From Neoalteromonas flava (GTDB lineage Bacteria > Pseudomonadota > Gammaproteobacteria > Enterobacterales > Alteromonadaceae), in NCBI RefSeq assembly GCF_002807685.1, contig NZ_PEAX01000004.1, forward strand, positions 348,307 through 412,306: a DNA stretch of 64,000 bases, read 5' to 3'. A model generated the notes under the pieces. It was not told the origin of the DNA, did no database searches, and worked only from the letters and a program-made list of their open reading frames with translations. This document shows, piece by piece, positions 56,294 through 64,000 of this stretch. Position 1 is the first letter of the stretch; each line of letters opens with the position of its first letter. The position numbers were made by a program, and so were the translations under genes.

Positions 56294-59200
56294 GTGAAAG
56301 ATTTACTTAAGTTTCTGAAGCAACAGAATAAGACAGAAGAATTCGATAACATTCGTATCGGTCTTGCATCACCAGATATGATCCGTAGCTGGTCATTTGG
56401 TGAGGTTAAAAAGCCAGAAACCATCAACTACCGTACGTTCAAGCCAGAGCGTGACGGTCTTTTCTGTGCCCGCATCTTCGGCCCGGTGAAAGACTATGAG
56501 TGTTTGTGTGGTAAGTACAAGCGCTTGAAGCACCGTGGTGTTATCTGTGAGAAGTGTGGTGTTGAAGTTACGTTAACCAAAGTTCGCCGTGAGCGTATGG
56601 GTCATATTGAATTGGCCAGCCCAGTAGCGCACATTTGGTTCCTTAAATCACTACCATCACGTATCGGCTTGATGCTTGATATGACGCTACGTGATATCGA
56701 ACGCGTACTTTATTTTGAAAGCTACGTGGTGACTGAGCCTGGTATGACTGACCTAGAACGTGGTCAGCTGTTGGGTGAAGAAGAGTACCTCGATGCGTTA
56801 GAAGAACATGGCGATGAGTTTGACGCGAAAATGGGTGCTGAAGCAGTCTTTGAATTGCTTAAACACCTCGACGTGGAAGCCGATGTTGCGTCTATGCGCG
56901 AAGAGTTACCGAGCATCAACTCGGAAACTAAGCGTAAAAAGATCACCAAGCGCTTAAAGCTATTAGAGGCATTCCAGCAATCGGGCAATTCACCTGAGTG
57001 GATGATCATGACGGTATTACCGGTTCTTCCACCAGATTTACGTCCTCTAGTACCGCTAGACGGTGGTCGTTTTGCGACTTCAGATCTAAACGATTTGTAC
57101 CGTCGTGTAATCAACCGTAATAACCGTTTGAAGCGTCTATTAGACCTTGCGGCACCAGATATCATCGTTCGTAACGAAAAGCGGATGTTGCAAGAAGCGG
57201 TTGATGCCTTGCTAGACAACGGTCGTCGTGGTCGCGCAATTACCGGTTCAAACAAGCGTCCATTAAAATCTTTGGCTGACATGATCAAAGGTAAGCAAGG
57301 TCGTTTCCGTCAGAACCTATTGGGTAAACGTGTTGACTACTCTGGTCGTTCAGTTATCACGGTTGGTCCTACATTGCGTCTACACCAGTGTGGTCTACCG
57401 AAGAAAATGGCATTGGAGCTGTTCAAGCCATTTATTTACGGCAAATTAGAAGGTCGTGGTCTTGCGACAACGATTAAAGCGGCGAAGAAATTAGTTGAGC
57501 GTGAAGCACCGGAAGTTTGGGACGTTTTAGATGACGTTATCCGCGAACATCCAGTGTTACTAAACCGTGCACCTACCCTTCACCGTTTGGGTATCCAAGC
57601 CTTTGAACCAACCTTGATCGAAGGTAAAGCGATCCAGTTGCACCCATTGGTGTGTGCGGCTTATAACGCTGACTTCGACGGTGACCAAATGGCGGTTCAC
57701 GTACCACTGACTATCGAGGCACAGCTTGAAGCTCGCGCGTTGATGATGTCAACCAACAATATTCTGTCACCAGCGAATGGTGAGCCGATCATCGTACCTT
57801 CACAGGACGTTGTATTGGGCTTGTATTACCTAACACGTGATAAAGTGAATGGTTTGGGTGAAGGCATGGTATTCACTTCACCAAACGAAGCAGAGAAAGC
57901 ATACCGCACGGGTAATGCCGAACTGCACTCACGCGTTAAAGTGCGTATTACTGAGCATGATATTGCTGAAGACGGAACAAAAACTGAGAAAGTTACCTTA
58001 ACCGACACTACCGTTGGTCGTGCGATTTTCTCATTGGCATTGCCTGATGGTGTGCCGTTTGAACTGATCAACCAAGCGATGGGTAAGAAGCAAATCTCTA
58101 ACCTATTGAATGCTTGTTACCGTTCACTCGGTCTTAAAGACACCGTAATCGCGGCTGACCAAATCATGTATACCGGTTTCCACTACGCAATGATTGCGGG
58201 TGCGTCAGTTGGTATTGATGACATGGTTATCCCGGATGCGAAGAAAGACATCATTGATGCCGCTGAAGCAGAAGTGATTGAGATCCAGGAGCAGTTCCAA
58301 TCAGGTCTTGTAACTGCCGGTGAGCGTTACAACAAAGTTATCGATATTTGGTCAAACGCCAATGAAAAAGTCGCCAAAGCGATGATGGATAACTTGAAGA
58401 CAGAAACCGTAAAAAATAAAGACGGTGAAGACGAAGAGCAAACGTCTTTCAACTCAGTCTTTATGATGGCTGACTCAGGAGCTCGTGGTAGTGCCGCGCA
58501 GATACGTCAGCTAGCTGGTATGCGTGGTCTGATGGCGAAACCAGACGGTTCAATCATCGAGACGCCAATTACGGCGAACTTCCGTGAAGGTCTAAACGTA
58601 CTACAGTACTTTATATCTACGCACGGTGCGCGTAAAGGTCTTGCCGATACCGCATTGAAAACCGCTAACTCAGGTTACCTAACCCGTCGTCTAGTAGACG
58701 TTGCGCAAGACTTAGTTATTACTAACGTAGATTGCGGCACGTTCGAAGGCGTTAAGATGACACCACTGATTGAAGGTGGTGACGTTGTTGAGCCATTGCG
58801 TGAGCGCGTATTAGGTCGTGTAGTCGCCGAAGACGTCATGAAGCCAGGTACTGATGAAGTATTGGTTGAACGTAACGTCATGCTTGATGAGCAAATGGTA
58901 GACATGTTGGAAGCCAACAGTGTTGACCAGGTGATGGTGCGTTCAGTAATCACGTGTGACAACGACTTTGGTGTATGTTCACAGTGTTACGGTCGTGACC
59001 TTGCGCGTGGACACATGGTTGGTCAAGGTGAGTCTGTGGGTGTTATCGCCGCACAGTCAATCGGTGAGCCAGGTACACAGCTTACGATGCGTACGTTCCA
59101 CATTGGTGGTGCGGCATCACGTGCGTCAGCAGAAAACAGTGTTCAGGTTAAAACTAGCGGTAGCTTGAAGCTGCACAACGCTAAGTTCGTCCGTAACACT

Positions 59201-60475
59201 GACGACAAAGTGGTTATCGTTTCACGTTCGACCGAAATTACGATTATCGATGATCAAGGCCGTGAGAAAGAGCGCTATAAAGTGCCTTACGGTGCAATCC
59301 TAACGGTTGATGATGGCGCAAGCGTAGAAGCTGGCGAAATCGTAGCGAACTGGGATCCGCATAGTCACCCAATCATCGTTGAACGTGCATCTAAGATCAC
59401 ATTCTCTGATATTGATGACACTAACACTGAGATGCAGCAAGACGAGCTTACGGGCTTGACGCGTATCGTGGTGAAAGATCTTTCTAAGGTTAATGCGAAA
59501 GAGCCTAAGTTGATCCTTGAGTCTGACGAAGTTGGTCTACAAGAAATTCGCTTACCAAGCTTTACTACCATCGAAGCGGCAGAAGGCAAAGTGGCTAATG
59601 CTGGTGACGTGTTAGCACGTATTCCGCAAGAGTCTTCGAAAACGCGTGACATCACCGGTGGTCTGCCGCGTGTTGCTGACTTGTTCGAAGCGCGTAAGCC
59701 GAAAGAGCCTGCAATCCTTGCTGAGGTGAGCGGTACAATTGGTTTCGGTAAAGAGACTAAAGGTAAGAAACGTCTAGTTATCACTGGTCCAAATGGCGAG
59801 CACTACGAAGAGATGATCCCGAAATGGCGTCAGCTTAACGTGTTCGAAGGTGAGTCAGTTGAGAAAGGTGAAGTTATCGCTGATGGTCCTGAGTCTCCAC
59901 ATGACATTTTACGTCTACGTGGTATCAGTGCCGTAGCTAACTACATTGTTAACGAAGTACAAGAAGTTTACCGCCTACAGGGTGTAAAAATTAACGACAA
60001 GCACATCGAAGTGGTTATCCGCCAGATGCTGCGTAAGTGTATTATTACTGCCCCAGGTGATAGCCAGTTCTTGGAAGGCGAACAGCTTGAAGTATCTCAA
60101 GTGAAAATCGCAAACCGTGAACTTGAGCGTCAAGGTAAACTACCAGCATTGTATGAAACACAGTTGCTCGGTATTACTAAAGCTTCATTGTCGACCGAAT
60201 CGTTTATTTCTGCGGCTTCGTTCCAGGAAACAACGCGCGTATTGACAGAAGCAGCAGTACAGGGCAAAGAAGACGATCTACGTGGCTTGAAAGAGAACGT
60301 TATCGTTGGCCGATTGATCCCAGCAGGTACAGGTTTCGCGTACCATCAGAAGCGTGCTGCAGCTAAGCTTGCAAACGTGGAAGAGACTTCAGTTTCAGTT
60401 TCTGAGGCAGAAGCGGCGTTAACCGAAGCCTTGAATGCTGAGTCATCAGATCAAGAAGCAGGCACGGAAGAGTAA
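56294..60475 (+). CDS. rpoC: RNA polymerase beta-prime subunit
   Basis: RpoC, 1393 residues (E. coli 1407). The start is GTG 56294 behind GGGAGAAA. Markers: N-terminal zinc site [19 protein letters not shown], the absolutely conserved [12 protein letters not shown] that binds catalytic Mg, the bridge-helix/trigger-loop region with [19 protein letters not shown], and the second zinc motif near [13 protein letters not shown]. The tail is short and acidic. A terminator follows within 110 bases. Confidence 0.99.
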   Translation: MKDLLKFLKQQNKTEEFDNIRIGLASPDMIRSWSFGEVKKPETINYRTFKPERDGLFCARIFGPVKDYECLCGKYKRLKHRGVICEKCGVEVTLTKVRRERMGHIELASPVAHIWFLKSLPSRIGLMLDMTLRDIERVLYFESYVVTEPGMTDLERGQLLGEEEYLDALEEHGDEFDAKMGAEAVFELLKHLDVEADVASMREELPSINSETKRKKITKRLKLLEAFQQSGNSPEWMIMTVLPVLPPDLRPLVPLDGGRFATSDLNDLYRRVINRNNRLKRLLDLAAPDIIVRNEKRMLQEAVDALLDNGRRGRAITGSNKRPLKSLADMIKGKQGRFRQNLLGKRVDYSGRSVITVGPTLRLHQCGLPKKMALELFKPFIYGKLEGRGLATTIKAAKKLVEREAPEVWDVLDDVIREHPVLLNRAPTLHRLGIQAFEPTLIEGKAIQLHPLVCAAYNADFDGDQMAVHVPLTIEAQLEARALMMSTNNILSPANGEPIIVPSQDVVLGLYYLTRDKVNGLGEGMVFTSPNEAEKAYRTGNAELHSRVKVRITEHDIAEDGTKTEKVTLTDTTVGRAIFSLALPDGVPFELINQAMGKKQISNLLNACYRSLGLKDTVIAADQIMYTGFHYAMIAGASVGIDDMVIPDAKKDIIDAAEAEVIEIQEQFQSGLVTAGERYNKVIDIWSNANEKVAKAMMDNLKTETVKNKDGEDEEQTSFNSVFMMADSGARGSAAQIRQLAGMRGLMAKPDGSIIETPITANFREGLNVLQYFISTHGARKGLADTALKTANSGYLTRRLVDVAQDLVITNVDCGTFEGVKMTPLIEGGDVVEPLRERVLGRVVAEDVMKPGTDEVLVERNVMLDEQMVDMLEANSVDQVMVRSVITCDNDFGVCSQCYGRDLARGHMVGQGESVGVIAAQSIGEPGTQLTMRTFHIGGAASRASAENSVQVKTSGSLKLHNAKFVRNTDDKVVIVSRSTEITIIDDQGREKERYKVPYGAILTVDDGASVEAGEIVANWDPHSHPIIVERASKITFSDIDDTNTEMQQDELTGLTRIVVKDLSKVNAKEPKLILESDEVGLQEIRLPSFTTIEAAEGKVANAGDVLARIPQESSKTRDITGGLPRVADLFEARKPKEPAILAEVSGTIGFGKETKGKKRLVITGPNGEHYEEMIPKWRQLNVFEGESVEKGEVIADGPESPHDILRLRGISAVANYIVNEVQEVYRLQGVKINDKHIEVVIRQMLRKCIITAPGDSQFLEGEQLEVSQVKIANRELERQGKLPALYETQLLGITKASLSTESFISAASFQETTRVLTEAAVQGKEDDLRGLKENVIVGRLIPAGTGFAYHQKRAAAKLANVEETSVSVSEAEAALTEALNAESSDQEAGTEE

Positions 60476-60548
60476 TTATTCCGTACCACTGACATGCCAG
60501 TGAATTACCCTCACTGGCTTGACAGTTCATTAATTGATCTTTAATATT

Positions 60549-60578
60549 CCGCGTCCCAAAAAATGGGCGCGGTTTTTT
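60549..60578 (+). terminator. Rho-independent terminator after rpoC
   Basis: A stem CCGCG-CCCA/TGGG-CGCGG, with one bulged T, closes a short A-rich loop at 60549-60572 and runs into six T. It ends the rplKAJL-rpoBC transcript before the str genes. Confidence 0.9.
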
Positions 60579-60643
60579 GTATAACCGTGAGCGACCTTAA
60601 ACAAGCGTTCAAGGTTTTTAGTTTTTTAATCAGGAGCTAGTTA

Positions 60644-61018
60644 ATGGCAACAGTTAACCAGTTAGTGCGTAAGCCACGCCAAAAGCCCGCTGCCAAGAGC
60701 AACGTAGCGGCTTTGCAAGCTTGCCCACAGCGTCGTGGTGTGTGTACTCGCGTATATACAACTACGCCTAAGAAGCCGAACTCAGCATTACGTAAAGTAT
60801 GCCGTGTTCGTTTAACCAACGGTTTTGAAGTTTCTTCATACATCGGTGGTGAAGGTCACAACTTACAAGAGCACAGCGTTGTATTGATTCGCGGTGGTCG
60901 TGTTAAAGATCTACCAGGTGTTCGTTACCACACTGTTCGCGGTACTTTGGACTGCGCAGGTGTAAACGATCGTAAACAAGCCCGTTCTAAGTACGGCGCG
61001 AAAAGGCCTAAGTCTTAA
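60644..61018 (+). CDS. rpsL: 30S ribosomal protein S12
   Basis: S12, 124 residues, at the decoding centre. It has the conserved [18 protein letters not shown] segment with the streptomycin-sensitive Lys and [14 protein letters not shown]; both look wild-type. AGGAGC lies upstream. It heads the str cluster and is 71 bases before rpsG. Confidence 0.98.
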   Translation: MATVNQLVRKPRQKPAAKSNVAALQACPQRRGVCTRVYTTTPKKPNSALRKVCRVRLTNGFEVSSYIGGEGHNLQEHSVVLIRGGRVKDLPGVRYHTVRGTLDCAGVNDRKQARSKYGAKRPKS

Positions 61019-61089
61019 CGGTTCTCCGTTAGTAAGGCCAAACTGAAATTTGAGTTTTGGGTTATCCCTGAATTCCACGGAGAATTAAG

Positions 61090-61560
61090 ATGCCAAGAAG
61101 AAGAGTCGTAGGTCAACGTAAAATCCTACCTGATCCTAAGTTCGGATCACAGCTACTCGCTAAGTTCATGAATGTCGTTATGCTCGACGGCAAGAAATCA
61201 ACCGCTGAGAAAATCGTTTACGGTGCGCTCGATATTGTTGCTGAAAAAACCGGCAAGGCACACCTTGATGTATTTGAAGATGCACTAGACAACATCCGCC
61301 CAACTGTGGAAGTTAAATCACGCCGTGTGGGTGGTTCTACTTACCAGGTACCAGTAGAAGTTCGTCCAGTTCGTCGTAATGCATTAGGTATGCGTTGGAT
61401 GGTAGAAGCTGCACGTAAGCGTGGTGAGAAGTCTATGGCGGCGCGTCTAGCAGCTGAAATGTTAGATGCATCAGAGAACAAAGGCTCTGCAGTGAAGAAG
61501 CGTGAAGACGTACACCGCATGGCTGAAGCGAACAAAGCATTCGCTCACTACCGCTGGTAA
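61090..61560 (+). CDS. rpsG: 30S ribosomal protein S7
   Basis: S7, 156 residues, initiates assembly of the 30S head and in E. coli represses its operon. Typical N-terminus [19 protein letters not shown], the [20 protein letters not shown] middle part and the FAHYRW C-terminus are present. It lies 24 bases before fusA. Codon bias is high. Confidence 0.98.
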   Translation: MPRRRVVGQRKILPDPKFGSQLLAKFMNVVMLDGKKSTAEKIVYGALDIVAEKTGKAHLDVFEDALDNIRPTVEVKSRRVGGSTYQVPVEVRPVRRNALGMRWMVEAARKRGEKSMAARLAAEMLDASENKGSAVKKREDVHRMAEANKAFAHYRW

Positions 61561-61584
61561 TCACGGTTTAATTGAGAGCGATTC

Positions 61585-63687
61585 ATGGCGCGTAAAACAC
61601 CCATTGAGCGATACCGTAATATCGGTATCGTGGCTCACGTTGATGCAGGTAAAACTACAACAACTGAGCGCGTATTGTTCTACACCGGCTTATCTCACAA
61701 AATTGGTGAGGTACACGACGGTGCTGCAACAATGGACTGGATGGAGCAGGAGCAGGAGCGTGGTATTACTATCACCTCAGCTGCGACGACTTGTTTCTGG
61801 GCCGGCATGCAGCAACAGTTTGAACAACATCGTATCAACATCATAGATACTCCAGGGCACGTTGACTTCACCATCGAAGTAGAGCGCTCGTTGCGGGTAC
61901 TTGATGGTGCCGTTGTGGTGTTTTGCGGATCGTCAGGGGTCGAACCTCAATCTGAAACCGTTTGGCGTCAAGCCGACAAATATCACGTACCGCGCATGGT
62001 TTTCGTCAATAAGATGGACCGTGCCGGTGCGGATTTTATGCGCGTCGTTGGGCAAATCCGCAAACGACTAGGTGCTACTTGCGTACCGATCCAAATGAAC
62101 ATCGGTAGCGAAGAGAATTTTAAAGGCGTTATAGACCTGTTCAAGATGAAGGCCATTAATTGGAATGAAGCTGATCAGGGTATGACGTTTACTTACGATG
62201 AGATCCCAGCTGATTGCCTCGAGCAAGCTGAGAAACTTCGTACCGAAATGATCGAAGCCGCAGCAGAAGCCTCTGAAGCGCTCATGGACAGGTACCTCGA
62301 AGGCGAGGAGTTGACTGAGCAAGAAATCAAAGAAGGCTTACGTATTCGCACGCTAAACAATGAAATTGTGTTGGCAACCTGCGGTTCGGCATTCAAAAAT
62401 AAAGGTGTACAGGCAGTGCTTGACGCTGTCGTTGAGTTCTTACCTGCACCAATCGATATTCCAGCCATCAACGGTGTGCTCGAAGACGGGAATGAAACCC
62501 CAGCAGAGCGTCATGCCGATGATAACGAGCCGTTTTCGGCTTTGGCATTTAAAATTGCCACCGACCCTTTTGTTGGTACATTAACGTTCTTCCGTTGTTA
62601 TTCAGGTGTCATAAAAACCGGCGATACTGTCTTCAATCCGGTAAAAGGCAAACGTGAACGTTTTGGTCGTATCGTGCAAATGCACGCTAAAGACCGCGAG
62701 GAATTAAAAGAGGTTCGTGCCGGTGACATCGCTGCGGCGATCGGCATGAAAGATGTGACAACGGGCGATACCTTATGTGATCCAAACCACATCATCACCC
62801 TTGAGCGCATGGAATTTCCAGAGCCGGTTATCTCTATCGCAGTTGAGCCTAAGTCAACTGCTGACCAAGAGAAAATGGGCATAGCGCTGGGTAAGTTGGC
62901 TGCGGAAGATCCATCGTTCCGGGTGCATACAGATGATGAAACCGGTCAAACGATCATCTCTGGGATGGGTGAGTTACACCTCGACATTATTGTAGACCGC
63001 ATGAAGCGTGAATTTGGTGTGGTTTGTTCTGTAGGTAACCCACAGGTGTCTTACCGTGAAACGATCCGCAAGTCTGTGGAAGTGGAAGGTAAGTTTGTGC
63101 GTCAGTCTGGCGGTCGCGGTCAGTTTGGCCATGTTTGGTTACGCCTTGAGCCACAAGAAGAAGGCGCAGGCTACGAGTTTGTTAACGCGATTGTTGGCGG
63201 CGTAATACCAAAAGAATTTATACCCTCGGTTGATAAAGGCATAGAAGAACAGATGCGCAACGGGGTGGTAGCAGGATATCCGGTGCTAGATGTGAAGGTC
63301 ACTTTATTCGATGGTTCGTTCCACGATGTTGACTCTTCAGAAATGGCGTTTAAGATTGCCGGTTCAATGGGCTTCAAGAATGGAGCTGAACAGGCGAATC
63401 CGGTGTTACTTGAACCGATTATGAAGGTCGAAGTAACCACGCCGGAAGACTGGATGGGTGATGTGGTTGGTGACTTAAATCGTCGCCGCGGCATCATTGA
63501 AGGCATGGATGAAGGCGTTGCCGGTGTGAAAATTGTTCGCGCTAAGGTACCACTTTCAGAAATGTTTGGATATGCGACGGACTTACGTTCTGCAACGCAA
63601 GGGCGAGCGTCGTATTCTATGGAGTTTTTCAATTACGCAGAGGCGCCTAATAATGTGGCCAAAGCGATTATTGAGGCGAGACTGTAA
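61585..63687 (+). CDS. fusA: Elongation factor G
   Basis: EF-G, 700 residues, drives ribosomal translocation. The G domain has [24 protein letters not shown] and [10 protein letters not shown]; domains II-V follow with [18 protein letters not shown] and the C-terminal [13 protein letters not shown]. It is in the standard str position between rpsG and tuf. Its codon use is less biased than its neighbours: seven ATA Ile codons and several CGA or CGG Arg codons, which is unexpected for so highly expressed a gene. Confidence 0.97.
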   Translation: MARKTPIERYRNIGIVAHVDAGKTTTTERVLFYTGLSHKIGEVHDGAATMDWMEQEQERGITITSAATTCFWAGMQQQFEQHRINIIDTPGHVDFTIEVERSLRVLDGAVVVFCGSSGVEPQSETVWRQADKYHVPRMVFVNKMDRAGADFMRVVGQIRKRLGATCVPIQMNIGSEENFKGVIDLFKMKAINWNEADQGMTFTYDEIPADCLEQAEKLRTEMIEAAAEASEALMDRYLEGEELTEQEIKEGLRIRTLNNEIVLATCGSAFKNKGVQAVLDAVVEFLPAPIDIPAINGVLEDGNETPAERHADDNEPFSALAFKIATDPFVGTLTFFRCYSGVIKTGDTVFNPVKGKRERFGRIVQMHAKDREELKEVRAGDIAAAIGMKDVTTGDTLCDPNHIITLERMEFPEPVISIAVEPKSTADQEKMGIALGKLAAEDPSFRVHTDDETGQTIISGMGELHLDIIVDRMKREFGVVCSVGNPQVSYRETIRKSVEVEGKFVRQSGGRGQFGHVWLRLEPQEEGAGYEFVNAIVGGVIPKEFIPSVDKGIEEQMRNGVVAGYPVLDVKVTLFDGSFHDVDSSEMAFKIAGSMGFKNGAEQANPVLLEPIMKVEVTTPEDWMGDVVGDLNRRRGIIEGMDEGVAGVKIVRAKVPLSEMFGYATDLRSATQGRASYSMEFFNYAEAPNNVAKAIIEARL

Positions 63688-63735
63688 CGTTTTAAAGGTT
63701 CGGTCCGGTCTATGTTGGGTCGGGCTTTAAATTAG

Positions 63736-64000
<265 letters not shown>

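Overview
The window is a contiguous stretch of chromosome from a Gram-negative gammaproteobacterium. The best fit is a marine member of the Alteromonadales in the broad sense. This rests on full-length RpoB, RpoC, EF-G and ribosomal proteins of gammaproteobacterial type, a gammaproteobacterial L10 leader, a folM/folE pair, many lipoproteins, and linkage of rpoBC to rpsL-rpsG-fusA-tuf. I cannot name the genus. Base composition looks moderate, with a clearly AT-rich patch around 37.5-42.3 kb.

Region by region. 1-3.1 kb: the end of a ligase-associated DNA-repair cluster (DEXH helicase plus PdeM-type phosphoesterase). 3.1-9.3 kb: an exported PLP aminotransferase, the agmatine route to putrescine (aguA-aguB), pterin/folate genes (folM, folE), a transglutaminase/TPR lipoprotein and a zinc-ribbon protein. 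9.3-17.2 kb: metabolic and envelope genes (glyoxalase-like, GH13 amylase lipoprotein, aldo-keto reductase, Blc lipocalin, orphan solute-binding protein, XRE regulator with a membrane partner, DinB-like protein). 17.2-26.1 kb: an OlsF-like two-domain acyltransferase, pyrC, a solute-binding protein made of two tandem repeats, dbpA, a MAPEG protein, an RraA-like protein and an ABC exporter. 26.1-27.3 kb: tRNA-Trp, secE and nusG, closed by a strong terminator. 27.4-37.5 kb: dkgB, a PspB-like protein, upp, an ABC/FtsX/HlyD efflux operon that ends in a Rof-like gene, a retropepsin-like lipoprotein, an acpH gene broken by an in-frame TAG, and a VOC/YafY pair. 37.5-44.1 kb: a gene-poor island with a bacteriophytochrome hybrid kinase, its heme oxygenase, and an AFG1-type ATPase that looks more eukaryotic than bacterial. 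Three related REP-like palindromes lie in the non-coding stretches of this island. 44.1-49.4 kb: TPR protein, glutathione transferase, hybrid histidine kinase and MFS transporter. 49.4-64 kb: rplKAJL-rpoBC, then rpsL-rpsG-fusA-tuf (tuf is cut by the window edge).

How it fits together. The core transcription/translation block normally runs secE-nusG-rplKAJL-rpoBC. Here about 22 kb of accessory genes separate nusG from rplK. Each half has its own strong sigma70-like promoter, and nusG has its own terminator. The accessory segment carries the most unusual content: the eukaryote-like AFG1 ATPase, the light-sensing pair (the heme oxygenase would make the biliverdin that the phytochrome binds) and the palindromes. 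I see no integrase, transposase, CRISPR array or phage gene, so how this segment was assembled is not visible in the window.
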